Below, in pieces: positions 28,111 through 38,623 of a DNA stretch of 64,000 nt. A program made the position numbers and the translations under genes. The notes beneath the pieces were generated by a model. It made no database searches. It was not told the DNA's origin and saw nothing but the letters and a program-made list of their open reading frames with translations. Positions within the stretch are counted from its first letter, which is position 1. Each line of letters opens with the position of its first letter. The DNA comes from Rhodospirillales bacterium BBD 1991-14 (lineage in GTDB: Bacteria; Pseudomonadota; Alphaproteobacteria; Kiloniellales; Kiloniellaceae): the NCBI GenBank assembly GCA_001657395.1, contig LYSY01000008.1:248001-312000 (forward strand), written 5' to 3'.

Positions 28111-28620
28111 CTAGACGCGGATGGCATCCAGGTCGCAGGCGGCGGCCACGCCGAGCCCCCGCTTGGCGAGCGGGAAGAGGCTTGCCGTCGCCACCGCAAA
28201 AGCAAGCTCGGCCAGGACCGCTTCGCCGAATTCGCGGCGCACGGCCTCGACCCGCGCGGCGAGGTCCGGCCAGCTCCCGGCCACCGCCTGGCCGTACTCC
28301 AGCGCCAGGCGCTCGCCCGGCGGCAGGCTGTTGGCGTTGCGCAGGGCCGCCTGAATGCGGTCGGCGGGTATGCCGTCCTTGAGGGCGTAATCGACCGCCA
28401 CCTGCAGGCAGTCGCCGCAGTCCTGCGCGCGGAGTGCACCGAGCCGCGCCATGGTGATGAGGGCCCGCGAAGCCGCGCGCCGGTGCCCGGCCAGGGGAAA
28501 GAAGAACAGAAGCTTCCAGAAGATGCCCGGGCTGGCCCCGGCTGCGTCGCGCAGCCAGCCGAATTGCCGTGGGTTCTGCTTATTCAGGCGGTTGAGGAGA
28601 CCGCGTTCGATCCAAGCCAT
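28111..28620 (-). CDS. AhpD-like (carboxymuconolactone decarboxylase family) protein
   Basis: The 169-residue all-helical protein has the CxxC motif CGDCLQVAVDYALKDG (Cys68 and Cys71), followed by IPADRIQAAL, the pattern of the AhpD/CMD fold in which the cysteines give peroxidase or disulfide reductase activity. The N-terminal portion (GLLNRLNKQNPRQFGWLRDAAGASP) is not typical of short AhpD proteins. It precedes the GlxA-type regulator on the same strand. An oxidative-defence role is plausible but not shown. Confidence 0.65.
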   Translation of the reverse strand: MAWIERGLLNRLNKQNPRQFGWLRDAAGASPGIFWKLLFFFPLAGHRRAASRALITMARLGALRAQDCGDCLQVAVDYALKDGIPADRIQAALRNANSLPPGERLALEYGQAVAGSWPDLAARVEAVRREFGEAVLAELAFAVATASLFPLAKRGLGVAAACDLDAIRV

Positions 28621-28888
28621 TTCGAGGGTCCTGTGACGCTGTCAAAGAAAGGACGGTCCGATGCGGCCGGCAAGGTCCGGCGGCAGGCTGCACAGGGGAC
28701 GTCGGGCCGTCAATCCGATTCTTGCGCGCAGGCTGCTGGTCTTCCCGACAGCTTGGCCGCGGCTCCCTGCCATCGAATTGACACCCGACCAAGGTGGATC
28801 TAGCGCGCGATCCGCCCCATAGTGTATGCGACCATGAATTGTAGAGTCTGCTAATTTTCCAATCAAACCGCGAGCGGAGAATGAAGGC

Positions 28889-29716
28889 ATGCGGGCGTTT
28901 GCGATCTGCCTTCTCGCGGCTCTTGGCTTGCCGGCACAGATCGATGCTGTTCTGGCCCAGAACGCCGAGGGCGAACTCGCCACGGCGGCGCAGAACCCGG
29001 TCGCCAACCTCATCAGCCTGCCGCTGCAGAACAACACCTTCTTCGGGGTCGGAGCGGACGACGATACAGCCAACGTGCTGAACATCCAGCCGGTGATCCC
29101 CTTCACGATCGGCGACTGGAACCTGATCAACCGGACCATCGCGCCGGTCATCTATCTGCCCGACCTTACCCGGGGCCTGGAGAGTCTGCCCGAGGGCATC
29201 GAGGGCGGCAGCTCCTTCGGGCTCGGCGACATCAACCACACCATCTTTGTATCGCCGGCTCAGCCCGGCGACATCATCTGGGGCATCGGACCGTCGATCA
29301 CCCTACCGACGGCAACGGACGAGCAACTGGGGTCGGAGAAGTGGAGCGCCGGGCCCTCCGCCGTGGTGCTGATCACGCCGAAGCCCTGGGTGGCCGGCGC
29401 CCTGGTCCGCCAACTCTGGTCCTTCGCCGGTGACGACGACCGGGCGGACGTCAGCCAGTTCCTGCTGCAGCCCTTCGTAAACTACAATCTCGACGACGGC
29501 TGGTACCTAGTCTCGGCCCCGATCCTGACGGCGAACTGGGAAGCCGATTCCGACGACCGCTGGGTGGCGCCGGTCGGCGGCGGCCTCGGCAAGATCTTCA
29601 CCATTGGCAGCCAGCCGATCAACTCCAGCCTCCAGAGCTACTATAATCTCGAGAGCCCCACCGCCGGACCCGACTGGTCGCTGCGCTTTCAGGTGCAGTT
29701 CCTGTTTCCGCAATGA
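28889..29716 (+). CDS. Outer-membrane beta-barrel, transporter-like (neuromedin-U annotated family)
   Basis: The 275-residue protein has a signal peptide (MRAFAICLLAALGLPAQIDA) and a mature part built from alternating amphipathic strands ending in a C-terminal aromatic strand, WSLRFQVQFLFPQ, like many outer-membrane barrels. Segments such as NVLNIQPVIPFTIGDWNLINR and GDIIWGIGPSITLPTATDEQLG are typical of the family often mislabelled neuromedin U in bacterial genomes. GCGGAGA precedes ATG 28889; ATG 28881 is in another frame. It overlaps the next barrel gene by 4 bp. Confidence 0.8.
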   Translation: MRAFAICLLAALGLPAQIDAVLAQNAEGELATAAQNPVANLISLPLQNNTFFGVGADDDTANVLNIQPVIPFTIGDWNLINRTIAPVIYLPDLTRGLESLPEGIEGGSSFGLGDINHTIFVSPAQPGDIIWGIGPSITLPTATDEQLGSEKWSAGPSAVVLITPKPWVAGALVRQLWSFAGDDDRADVSQFLLQPFVNYNLDDGWYLVSAPILTANWEADSDDRWVAPVGGGLGKIFTIGSQPINSSLQSYYNLESPTAGPDWSLRFQVQFLFPQ

Positions 29717-30480
29717 TCATCCGCTTCGGGTCCTTGCTGCTGCCGGCCCTGCTACTGATGCAGCCGTCTTCGGCCAAACCGGCCGACAATTGGGACTTTG
29801 TCCTGGCACCCTATTTCCTCGCGCCGACGATCCAAGGCGAGGCCGGTGCGGGGCGCTTCCTGAACGGCGCCGGGGTCGACGTCGATACGCGCGACATTCT
29901 GGAGGCGCTCGATCTCGGCGGCATGATCCACGCCGAGGTGCGGCACAGCAGCGGCTTCGGCGTCATCGTCGACTATGCCTTCATGGATCTCTCCAGCGAA
30001 TCCTCTGGGCCGCTTCTGCCCGGCACCACCATCAAGGGCGATGTGTTCCAGGGCACCTTGGAAGCCTACGGCAGCTACCGTTTCGATCTCTCGGATCACA
30101 AGCTCGACCTCTATGCCGGCATCCGCTGGTGGGACATCGACGTGGAGGTGAGCCGCCGTGGCGCCCCAGGCCCCGGCGAACTCTTCGACGGCGGTGACGA
30201 TTGGGTGGATCCGGTGATCGGCACCCGCTGGGTCGCCGAATGGTGGCCCGGCTGGCGCATAAGCCTTGCCGGCGATCTGGGCGGCTTCGGCGCGGCCTCG
30301 GATTTCAGCGCCAACGCCCAGGTGCTGGCGATCTACGATGCCTGGGAGAACGTTTCTTTCGCCCTCGGCTACCGGGTGTTGAGCGTCGACTATGACAACG
30401 ACGAAGGCGGGACGCCCGGTTTTTTCGCCTACGATACCGTGACCCACGGACCGATGGCCGGCGTCCTGCTTCGCTTCTGA
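29713..30480 (+). CDS. Outer-membrane beta-barrel protein
   Basis: The 255-residue protein begins with a signal peptide ending near SSAKPA and has repeated amphipathic strands (NWDFVLAPYFLAPTIQGEAG, LEAYGSYRFDLSDHKLDLYAG, NVSFALGYRVLSVDYDNDE) and a final MAGVLLRF, the usual C-terminal Phe signal for barrel insertion. It is translationally coupled to the preceding barrel gene through ATGA, so the two are probably made in fixed ratio. No substrate can be inferred. Confidence 0.75.
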   Translation: MIIRFGSLLLPALLLMQPSSAKPADNWDFVLAPYFLAPTIQGEAGAGRFLNGAGVDVDTRDILEALDLGGMIHAEVRHSSGFGVIVDYAFMDLSSESSGPLLPGTTIKGDVFQGTLEAYGSYRFDLSDHKLDLYAGIRWWDIDVEVSRRGAPGPGELFDGGDDWVDPVIGTRWVAEWWPGWRISLAGDLGGFGAASDFSANAQVLAIYDAWENVSFALGYRVLSVDYDNDEGGTPGFFAYDTVTHGPMAGVLLRF

Positions 30481-30552
30481 GGTCGTGCGGTCCGCCCGCA
30501 CAGCGGACTGTCAGAGCGCAGACGGGCCAAACTCGGCAGCCGGCCTAGGCTC

Positions 30553-30581
30553 TTGACGAAGGCCGGCCCGGCGCCTAGGGT
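30553..30581 (+). promoter_or_regulatory. Candidate leuA leader promoter
   Basis: TTGACG at 30553-30558 and TAGGGT at 30576-30581 are separated by 17 bp. Transcription would start about 7 bp later, at about 30588, almost at the ATG of the leader peptide at 30591, giving a leaderless or near-leaderless leader message. Confidence 0.45.
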
Positions 30582-30590
30582 CCGGGGACT

Positions 30591-30644
30591 ATGACCGGAA
30601 TTCAGGGACTTCTGTCGCTTCGACTTATTGCCCCGGCCGCCTGA
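30591..30644 (+). CDS. Leu/Ile-rich leuA leader peptide
   Basis: A 17-codon frame encodes MTGIQGLLSLRLIAPAA. Four of residues 7-12 are leucine, and isoleucines occur at 4 and 13, as expected for a leader peptide that senses charged leucyl-tRNA. It lies 344 bp upstream of leuA in the large untranslated region. Bases 30605-30609 and 30613-30617, which cover the first Leu codons, can pair with 30671-30680 (CGACAGTCCC) across a 3-nt bulge. This is the 1:2 pairing of a classical attenuator. A matching terminator with a T-run is not obvious, so the downstream mechanism is unresolved. Confidence 0.6.
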   Translation: MTGIQGLLSLRLIAPAA

Positions 30645-32727
<2,083 letters not shown>

Positions 32728-32938
32728 GCGGCGCGGCGCCGGACTTGCCGGCGGTTTTGCATCCTCCCTGCGGGGGGTCGGCAGCCCACGCTGGTCCCCC
32801 AAGAGGACTAATCCGGAAATCCCTTTGTCAGCCCCTCTGCCGCGGGCTATGCAAGAGGCGGGAGAGAGGGGCGGCCGAACCGGTGCGATGGGCGCGAAGC
32901 AAGCCGGCGGCGGCCCGCTGCGACGAGGTCGATGCGCT

Positions 32939-33457
32939 ATGTCCGGCCAAGAGTCGGGGTCCGGCGGGAAGCCGGGCCAGGGATCCGGTCGTTTCCTGCG
33001 CCCTGCCGCGGTCCGGGAATGCGGCGCGCTGACGGCGCTGGCGCTGCGCTCCAAGGCCTATTGGGGCTACGATCCGAACTTCATTCAGGCCTGCCGCGAC
33101 GAGCTGACCATCCGGCCCGAGCACGTGAAATCCGGGCGGGTGGTGGTCCTGGTCGAGGAAGCGACCGTTCTGGGCCTCTATGCCCTGCTGCCGGAACGGC
33201 GTCCGGAGGAGGCCGACGTGCGCCATTTCTTCATCGAGCCGGCAGCCATCGGTCATGGCCTGGGGCGGCTGCTCTGGGACGATCTGGTGGCCAAGGCCCG
33301 CAGCGAGGGCATCAAGCGCCTGAAAATCGAGAGCGATCCCTTCGCCATGGGCTTCTACCGCGCCATGGGGGCGACCCTGGCCGGCAAGATGCGCGCGCCG
33401 GTGAAGGGCCCGGGCGGCGCCGACCGCTACCTGCCCGTGCTCTACTACGACGTCTGA
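32939..33457 (+). CDS. GNAT family N-acetyltransferase
   Basis: The 172-residue protein shows a GNAT core: ALALRSKAYWGYDPNFI, VVVLVEEATVLGLYALLPE, the acetyl-CoA loop FFIEPAAIGHGLGRLLWDDLV, and LKIESDPFAMGFYRAMGATL. ATG 32939 is used, with GAGG about 11 nt upstream; the upstream open frame is low-complexity. The acceptor is unknown. It lies between leuA and the tldE gene, with loose spacing to both. Confidence 0.85.
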   Translation: MSGQESGSGGKPGQGSGRFLRPAAVRECGALTALALRSKAYWGYDPNFIQACRDELTIRPEHVKSGRVVVLVEEATVLGLYALLPERRPEEADVRHFFIEPAAIGHGLGRLLWDDLVAKARSEGIKRLKIESDPFAMGFYRAMGATLAGKMRAPVKGPGGADRYLPVLYYDV

Positions 33458-33583
33458 CCCGCTACGCCACCTGAAAAGCCCGGAATGAATGGGGCGGAAC
33501 CGCCACCTTGACGGTCCAGGGTGCAAGCGGCCGGCCGCCGCCCTATATTCAAAGCCTGTGAAGATCGCCAGGACGACCCCGCC

Positions 33584-34927
33584 ATGAGCCTCCCTGAAGA
33601 CCCCCGTTCCCTGCTTGAAGACCTGATCGGCAAGGCCAAGACGGCCGGTGCCGACGGCGCCGATGCCGTTCATTTCGAATCCATCGGCCTCGCCCACGCC
33701 CAACGCCTGGGCAAACCCGAGAAGCTGGAGCGCGAGGAGAGCCACGACATCGGTCTCAGGGTCATGATCGGCAAGCGACAGGCGATCGTCTCCTCCACCG
33801 ATGTCAGCGCCGAGAGCCTGGGCCAGCTGGTCGAGCGCGCCGTGGCCATGGCCCGGGTGGTGCCGGAGGACCCTTACTGCGGGCTTGCCGAGGAAAGCGA
33901 GCTTGCGCGGGCCTTTCCGGACCTGGACATCCTCGATCCGGAGGAACCGCCGGCCGAGCTGCTGATCGAACGCGCCCGGGCCTGCGAGGAAGCGGCCCGC
34001 GCGGTCAAGGGTGTCACCAACTCCGAAGGCGCGGAAGCGGGCTGGAGCCGGGCCGGCATCACCCTGGTCACCTCCAACGGCTTCGTCGGCAGCTATGCCC
34101 GCTCGAGCCATTCGGTCGGCACCTCCGTGGTCGCCGGCGAAGGCCTGGGCATGGAAAGCGACTACGAGTTTTCCACCGCGGTCTTCGGCGCGGAACTGGA
34201 AGACCCGGAAGAGGTCGGCCGCAGCGCCGGCGAGCGCGCCGTGCGCCGCCTCGGCGCGCAGAAGCCGGAAACCGAAAGACTGCCGGTGGTCTACGACCCG
34301 CGGGTTTCCATGGGCCTGCTGCGTCACTTCGCCGGCGCCATCTCCGGCCCGGCCATCGCCCGCGGCACCTCCTTCCTGAAAGACAGGATGGGCGAGCGCG
34401 TTTTCGCCGAGGGCATCGCCATCATCGACGACCCGCACCGTCCCCACGGCCTGGGCTCCAAGCCCTTCGACGCCGAAGGCCTGGCCAACAGCAGGCTGAA
34501 CCTGGTCGAGGACGGCGTCCTGCAGACCTGGGTCATGGACCTGAGTTCGGCGCGCCAGCTCGGCCTGAAAAGCACCGGCCATGCGTCGCGCGGCACGTCC
34601 AGCCCGCCCTCGCCCTCGACCTCCAACCTCTACATGGCACCGGGCAGCGTCAGCCGCGCCGACCTGCTGGGCGGCATCGAGCGGGGCTTCTACGTCACCA
34701 GCATGATGGGCATGGGCATCAACGGCGTCACCGGCGACTACTCGCGCGGTGCCACGGGCTTCCGCATCGAAAAGGGCGAACTGACGACGCCGATCAGCGA
34801 GGCCACGGTGGCCGGCAACCTGAAGGATATGTTCCTGAATCTGACCCCGGCGGACGACCTGACCTTCAAGTACGCCACCAATGCCCCGACCCTGCGCATC
34901 GACGGCATGACCCTGGCGGGTGCCTGA
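33584..34927 (+). CDS. pmbA: TldE/PmbA family protein
   Basis: The 447-residue protein belongs to the TldD/PmbA family but lacks the HExxxH zinc motif, as expected for TldE, the non-catalytic partner of TldD. Recognisable parts are GLRVMIGKRQAIVSSTDVS, GWSRAGITLVTSNGFVGSYARSSHS, RHFAGAISGPAIARGTSFLKD, and the C-terminal GINGVTGDYSRGATGFRIEKGE. ATG 33584 gives MSLPEDPRSLLEDL. The TldD gene is about 27.5 kb away at 4636. In many alphaproteobacteria this gene begins the cysQ-DUF4170-DUF374-waaA-lpxK region. Confidence 0.93.
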   Translation: MSLPEDPRSLLEDLIGKAKTAGADGADAVHFESIGLAHAQRLGKPEKLEREESHDIGLRVMIGKRQAIVSSTDVSAESLGQLVERAVAMARVVPEDPYCGLAEESELARAFPDLDILDPEEPPAELLIERARACEEAARAVKGVTNSEGAEAGWSRAGITLVTSNGFVGSYARSSHSVGTSVVAGEGLGMESDYEFSTAVFGAELEDPEEVGRSAGERAVRRLGAQKPETERLPVVYDPRVSMGLLRHFAGAISGPAIARGTSFLKDRMGERVFAEGIAIIDDPHRPHGLGSKPFDAEGLANSRLNLVEDGVLQTWVMDLSSARQLGLKSTGHASRGTSSPPSPSTSNLYMAPGSVSRADLLGGIERGFYVTSMMGMGINGVTGDYSRGATGFRIEKGELTTPISEATVAGNLKDMFLNLTPADDLTFKYATNAPTLRIDGMTLAGA

Positions 34928-34943
34928 TCGACGTTCCAGCATA

Positions 34944-34988
34944 TTTATACCCGGATAAAATTGACAAGGATTTTTATCCGGGTATAAA
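34944..34988 (+). promoter_or_regulatory. Promoter embedded in a perfect 17-bp inverted repeat (operator)
   Basis: TTTATACCCGGATAAAA (34944-34960) is perfectly repeated in inverse at 34972-34988 with an 11-bp spacer. Each arm is itself a dyad, TTTAT-N6-ATAAA. The -35 element TTGACA fills 34961-34966 and the -10 TATAAA is 34983-34988, with a 16-bp spacer. A repressor binding both arms would cover the whole promoter. It stands out as AT-rich in a GC-rich genome and lies 35 bp before the DUF2239 start. Confidence 0.85.
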
Positions 34989-34990
34989 TT

Positions 34991-35014
34991 CCGGGAAGAG
35001 ACAGCGATTCCCGG
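34991..35014 (+). promoter_or_regulatory. Hairpin in the DUF2239 5' leader
   Basis: CCGGGAA (34991-34997) pairs perfectly with TTCCCGG (35008-35014), directly before the ribosome site GGAAGGAA. It could tune translation or mRNA stability. Confidence 0.5.
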
Positions 35015-35022
35015 AAGGAACG

Positions 35023-35625
35023 ATGATGTCAGGGACAGAAACCGGCCGCTTTACGGTCTTTGAAGGCTTTACCCGCCTGGCCGCCGGATCGCTGGCCGAG
35101 GTCACCCTGGCGGTGAAGGGTGCCGAGGAGCAGGGCGTCGAAGCGCCGCTGCTGGTGTTCGACGACGCCAGCGGCCAAGTTATCGATGTCGATACCAGGG
35201 GCGACGCCGAGGAGATTGTCGCCCGCCTTTCAAGCCCGCCCCAAGCCTCCGGGAAGCCCTCAGCCGACCGCAGCAGCCGCCCGCGGGGACGCCCCAAGCT
35301 GGGCGTGGTCTCCGGTGAAGTCACCCTGCTGCCGCGGCACTGGGACTGGCTGCGCAGCCAGCCCGGCGGCGCCTCAGCCAGCCTGCGCAAGCTGGTGGAC
35401 GCGGCACGGAAGAACGATGCCGCCGGCCCCCGGCAGGCGCGCGAAGCGGCCTACCAGTTCATGGCTGCTTTGGCCGGCGATCTGCCCGGCTTCGAGGACG
35501 CTATCCGGGCTCTCTTTGCCGGCGACCGGGCGCGATTTGGCGCCTTGATCGACGCCTGGCCGAGGGATGTCCGCGATCACTGCCGGAAAATGACGGCTTC
35601 AGCCTTCTCGCGAGAAGCCGTTTAG
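35023..35625 (+). CDS. DUF2239 family protein
   Basis: The 200-residue protein matches DUF2239: FTVFEGFTRLAAGSLAEVTLAVKGA, LLVFDDASGQVIDVDTRG, GRPKLGVVSGEVTLLPRHWDWLRSQPGGASASLRKLVD and AAYQFMAALAGDLPGFEDAIRALFAGD. GRPKLGVVSGEVTLLPRHW resembles a basic DNA-contacting segment followed by a helical part, so an autoregulatory role on the upstream operator is possible, but this is inference. The start ATG 35023 (or 35026) follows GGAAGGAA. It is convergent with the lipid kinase gene; the stop codons overlap. Confidence 0.85.
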   Translation: MMSGTETGRFTVFEGFTRLAAGSLAEVTLAVKGAEEQGVEAPLLVFDDASGQVIDVDTRGDAEEIVARLSSPPQASGKPSADRSSRPRGRPKLGVVSGEVTLLPRHWDWLRSQPGGASASLRKLVDAARKNDAAGPRQAREAAYQFMAALAGDLPGFEDAIRALFAGDRARFGALIDAWPRDVRDHCRKMTASAFSREAV

Positions 35626-36575
35626 GCGGGCCCCGCCGAGGTCACCATCTGCAGCGCATTGGGCAGCGGCCGGATGGTGACCGGAAGGCGGGCGACAATA
35701 TCGCCGTCGGCCTGCAACGGCGCGCGGCCTTCGCCTTCGATCCGGATGTCCCGGCCGGAGACGATCTTGAAACCGCGCGAAACCGGCAAGCGGTCACGCT
35801 GCAGCGCCACAGCGTAGCGCAGGGTGTTGAAGGCGTCGCCGTAGCGGAACAGGCAGACTTGGAAAAGCGGTTCGTCGAGCCGTGCGTCCGGCGCCAGCAG
35901 ATAGCGCCCGGCGTAGAAGCGCGCGTTGCTGACCACCACCGAGGCCGCCTCGTAAGACACGCCGTCCACGGTGACTTGGAGCGGCGGCGGCTGGCGGCGG
36001 CACATCTGGTGCAGGCTCTCCACCACGTAGGCGCCCTTGCCGATCAGGCGCTTCAGGCGCAGATCCAGGCCCTCCACCACCCGCGCATCGAACCCGGCGC
36101 CGGCCATCAGGGAAAAAATGCGGCCCTCACCGTCCGGGCCCTCGGTGCGGCCCAGGCTGACAGGACGGACCGTCCCGCGGGCGATCACCCGGGCGATCTG
36201 CCGCGGCACGATCTGCAGGCCCAGTTCCGCCGCCAGCACGTTGGCCGTGCCCAGGGGCAGGACCGCCAGGGGCGGGCGCCGTTCCGGCGGCGTCAATGCG
36301 ACAAGCCCGTTGACCACCTCGTTGATGGTCCCGTCGCCGCCCGCGGCGACCACCAGGTCATGCTCCTGCACATCCGCCTCGGCGGCGAAGTGCCCGGCAT
36401 CCCCGGGGCCGGTGGTCGGGCGCACGTCCATGGCGCAGCCAAGGTCGGCCAGGTCGGCGAGCACGGCTTCGAAGCGCCGCCGGCGGCTGCCGCCTGCGGT
36501 CGGATTGTAGATCACCAGCAGCCGTCTTGCGGCTCTGGCAAGGGTGGTCGAATCGGGCATGGAAGGCGGGATCAT
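35622..36575 (-). CDS. YegS/BmrU-type diacylglycerol (lipid) kinase
   Basis: The 317-residue protein has the diacylglycerol kinase catalytic pattern: RRLLVIYNPTAGGSRRRRFEAVL, AAGGDGTINEVVNGL and LPLGTANVLAAELGL, with a C-terminal beta-sandwich (FSLMAGAGFDARVVEGL; LQADGD). Such enzymes phosphorylate diacylglycerol, ceramide or related lipids at the membrane. ATG 36575 is chosen; ATG 36560 is in frame. It is divergent from the msbA-like transporter. Confidence 0.9.
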   Translation of the reverse strand: MIPPSMPDSTTLARAARRLLVIYNPTAGGSRRRRFEAVLADLADLGCAMDVRPTTGPGDAGHFAAEADVQEHDLVVAAGGDGTINEVVNGLVALTPPERRPPLAVLPLGTANVLAAELGLQIVPRQIARVIARGTVRPVSLGRTEGPDGEGRIFSLMAGAGFDARVVEGLDLRLKRLIGKGAYVVESLHQMCRRQPPPLQVTVDGVSYEAASVVVSNARFYAGRYLLAPDARLDEPLFQVCLFRYGDAFNTLRYAVALQRDRLPVSRGFKIVSGRDIRIEGEGRAPLQADGDIVARLPVTIRPLPNALQMVTSAGPA

Positions 36576-36679
36576 ACTGACTTTCGCCGGGCTGTCTAAC
36601 GTCTCTTCTTGTGCGTCGCAGCATGGCCGGAAAGGGTTAAGAATCCGGCCTCTTGAGCCGTGACCTCCCGCGGGGCCGC

Positions 36680-38593
36680 ATGGTAAGCTCCGCCATCCAG
36701 CAACGGTGTTTGGCCGGCCCTGCCCGGGGGCCGGCACGGTGCGCATTGTCAGACAAAAGCAAATCCCCGAAGCAGAAGATCGACCTTCGCGACGAGTCGA
36801 CCAAGATCCTGGTCCGCCGCCTGCTGCGCGACTACGTGATCGAGCACAAGTACCGCATCGCGCTGGCCCTTGTCGGCATGGCGATCGTGGCCGCCACCAC
36901 CGCCGGCTTCACCCAGCTCATCAAGCCGGTGGTCAACGACATCTTCGGCGAAAAGCGCGCGGACCTGCTCTACCCGGTCGCGCTGACTACCATCGCCGTC
37001 TTCACGCTGCGCGGCTTTGCCACCTATGGCCAGGCGGTCCTGATGAGCAGCGTCGGCCACCGGGTCGTGGCCAAGATCCAGCAGCAGCTCTTCGACAAGC
37101 TGATCGGTGCCGATCTGGCGTTCTTCCACCACAACGCCCCCGGCGCCCTGGTGGCGCGCTTCATCAACGACGTGAACCTGCTGCGCAACACCACTTCAAA
37201 CACGCTGACCGCCATCGGCAAGGACAGCCTGACCGCCATCGCGCTGATCGGCGTGATGTTCTACGAGGACTGGCTGCTGGCGCTGCTGACCTGCGTGGTG
37301 CTGCCCCTGGCGATCATGCCCTCGGTGCGGGTCGGCCGCTCCATGCGCAAGGTCTCCGGCAGGAACCAGATCCAGGTCGGCCGCCTGACGACGCTGCTGG
37401 ACGAGGCCTTCCAGGGCATTCGCCACGTGAAGTCCTATGTTATGGAAGGCTATGAGTCCAAGCGCGCGCAGGAGGCCATCGACGAGGTCTTCGCGCTCAA
37501 CATGAAACAGGCGCGGGTGAGCAACGTGCTGCACCCGATCATGGAGGCGCTGGGCGGCTTTGCCATCGCCGCGGTCATCCTCTACGGCGGCAACGAGGTA
37601 ATCGCCGGAAACCGCGAGCCCGGCTCCCTCTTCGCCTTCATCTTCGCGCTGCTGCTGGCCTACGAGCCGCTGAAGCGCCTGAGCAAGCTGAACAACATCC
37701 TGCAGAACGGCCTGGCGGCGGCGCAGCGCGTGTTCGAGGTGCTGGACCGCGAGCAGGAAATCCGCGATCCGGTGGACGCAAGGGAACTCGCGGTCGCCGG
37801 CGGCCGGGTGCGGTTCGAGCAGGTGCACTTCTCCTACGACGGCGCGAAAGCCGCCCTCCACGGCGTCGACCTGGAAGCGCCGGCCGGCAAGACGGTGGCC
37901 CTCGTCGGGCCCTCCGGCGCCGGCAAGTCGACGATCCTCAACCTGATCCCGCGGTTCTACGATCCCGAAGCCGGCCAGGTCAGCATCGACGGCCAGGACG
38001 TCCGCAGCGTCACGCTGGACTCGCTGCGGCGCTCCATCGCCCTGGTCAGCCAGGAAATCCTGCTGTTCGACGACACGGTACGGGCCAACATCGCCTACGG
38101 CCGCCCCGGCGCCAGCGCCGAGGAAATCGAAAAGGCCGCCCAGATGGCCGGGGCCCACGGCTTCATCACGGACCTCACCAACGGCTACGAGACCCAGGTC
38201 GGCCCGCGCGGCAGCAACCTCTCCGGCGGCCAGCGCCAGCGCGTCGCCATCGCCCGCGCAATTCTGAAGGACGCGCCGATCCTGCTGCTCGACGAAGCCA
38301 CCTCCGCCCTGGACAGCGAGTCGGAGCGCCATGTGCAGGCCGCCCTCAACACGCTGATGGCCGGGCGCACGACCTTCGTCATCGCCCACCGCCTCTCCAC
38401 CGTGGTCGACGCCGACATCATCTATGTGATGGAGAGCGGCCGGATCGTGGAGCAGGGCAATCATGCGGAACTTCTCGCCCGCGGCGGGCACTACGCCAGG
38501 CTCTATGCGCTGCAGTTCGCCCAGCAGGAGGACGCGGCAGCCAAAGCGCCCGCCGAGGCCTCGCCGGACCAGAGCCTGCGGGCGCAGGCCTAA
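36680..38593 (+). CDS. msbA: MsbA-like lipid exporter ABC transporter (fused permease-ATPase)
   Basis: The 637-residue half-transporter has a six-helix exporter domain and an ATPase domain with Walker A GPSGAGKST, signature LSGGQRQR, Walker B ILLLDEATSALD and switch IAHRLST. It probably flips lipid A core across the inner membrane, supported by the DUF374, lpxK and lpxL genes that follow. ATG 36680 is used, but the first about 30 residues are atypical. The TTG at 36746 (giving LSDKSKSPKQK) may be the true start. The C-terminus has an Ala-rich tail. Confidence 0.88.
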   Translation: MVSSAIQQRCLAGPARGPARCALSDKSKSPKQKIDLRDESTKILVRRLLRDYVIEHKYRIALALVGMAIVAATTAGFTQLIKPVVNDIFGEKRADLLYPVALTTIAVFTLRGFATYGQAVLMSSVGHRVVAKIQQQLFDKLIGADLAFFHHNAPGALVARFINDVNLLRNTTSNTLTAIGKDSLTAIALIGVMFYEDWLLALLTCVVLPLAIMPSVRVGRSMRKVSGRNQIQVGRLTTLLDEAFQGIRHVKSYVMEGYESKRAQEAIDEVFALNMKQARVSNVLHPIMEALGGFAIAAVILYGGNEVIAGNREPGSLFAFIFALLLAYEPLKRLSKLNNILQNGLAAAQRVFEVLDREQEIRDPVDARELAVAGGRVRFEQVHFSYDGAKAALHGVDLEAPAGKTVALVGPSGAGKSTILNLIPRFYDPEAGQVSIDGQDVRSVTLDSLRRSIALVSQEILLFDDTVRANIAYGRPGASAEEIEKAAQMAGAHGFITDLTNGYETQVGPRGSNLSGGQRQRVAIARAILKDAPILLLDEATSALDSESERHVQAALNTLMAGRTTFVIAHRLSTVVDADIIYVMESGRIVEQGNHAELLARGGHYARLYALQFAQQEDAAAKAPAEASPDQSLRAQA

Positions 38594-38623
38594 GGTTGGT
38601 GTGCTGATCGAACCGCTGAAGCC

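Noticed and set aside
32828-34942. A 704-codon frame antisense to the GNAT and pmbA genes
   Set aside because: Both genes on the plus strand have clear families; the antisense frame reflects GC bias only.
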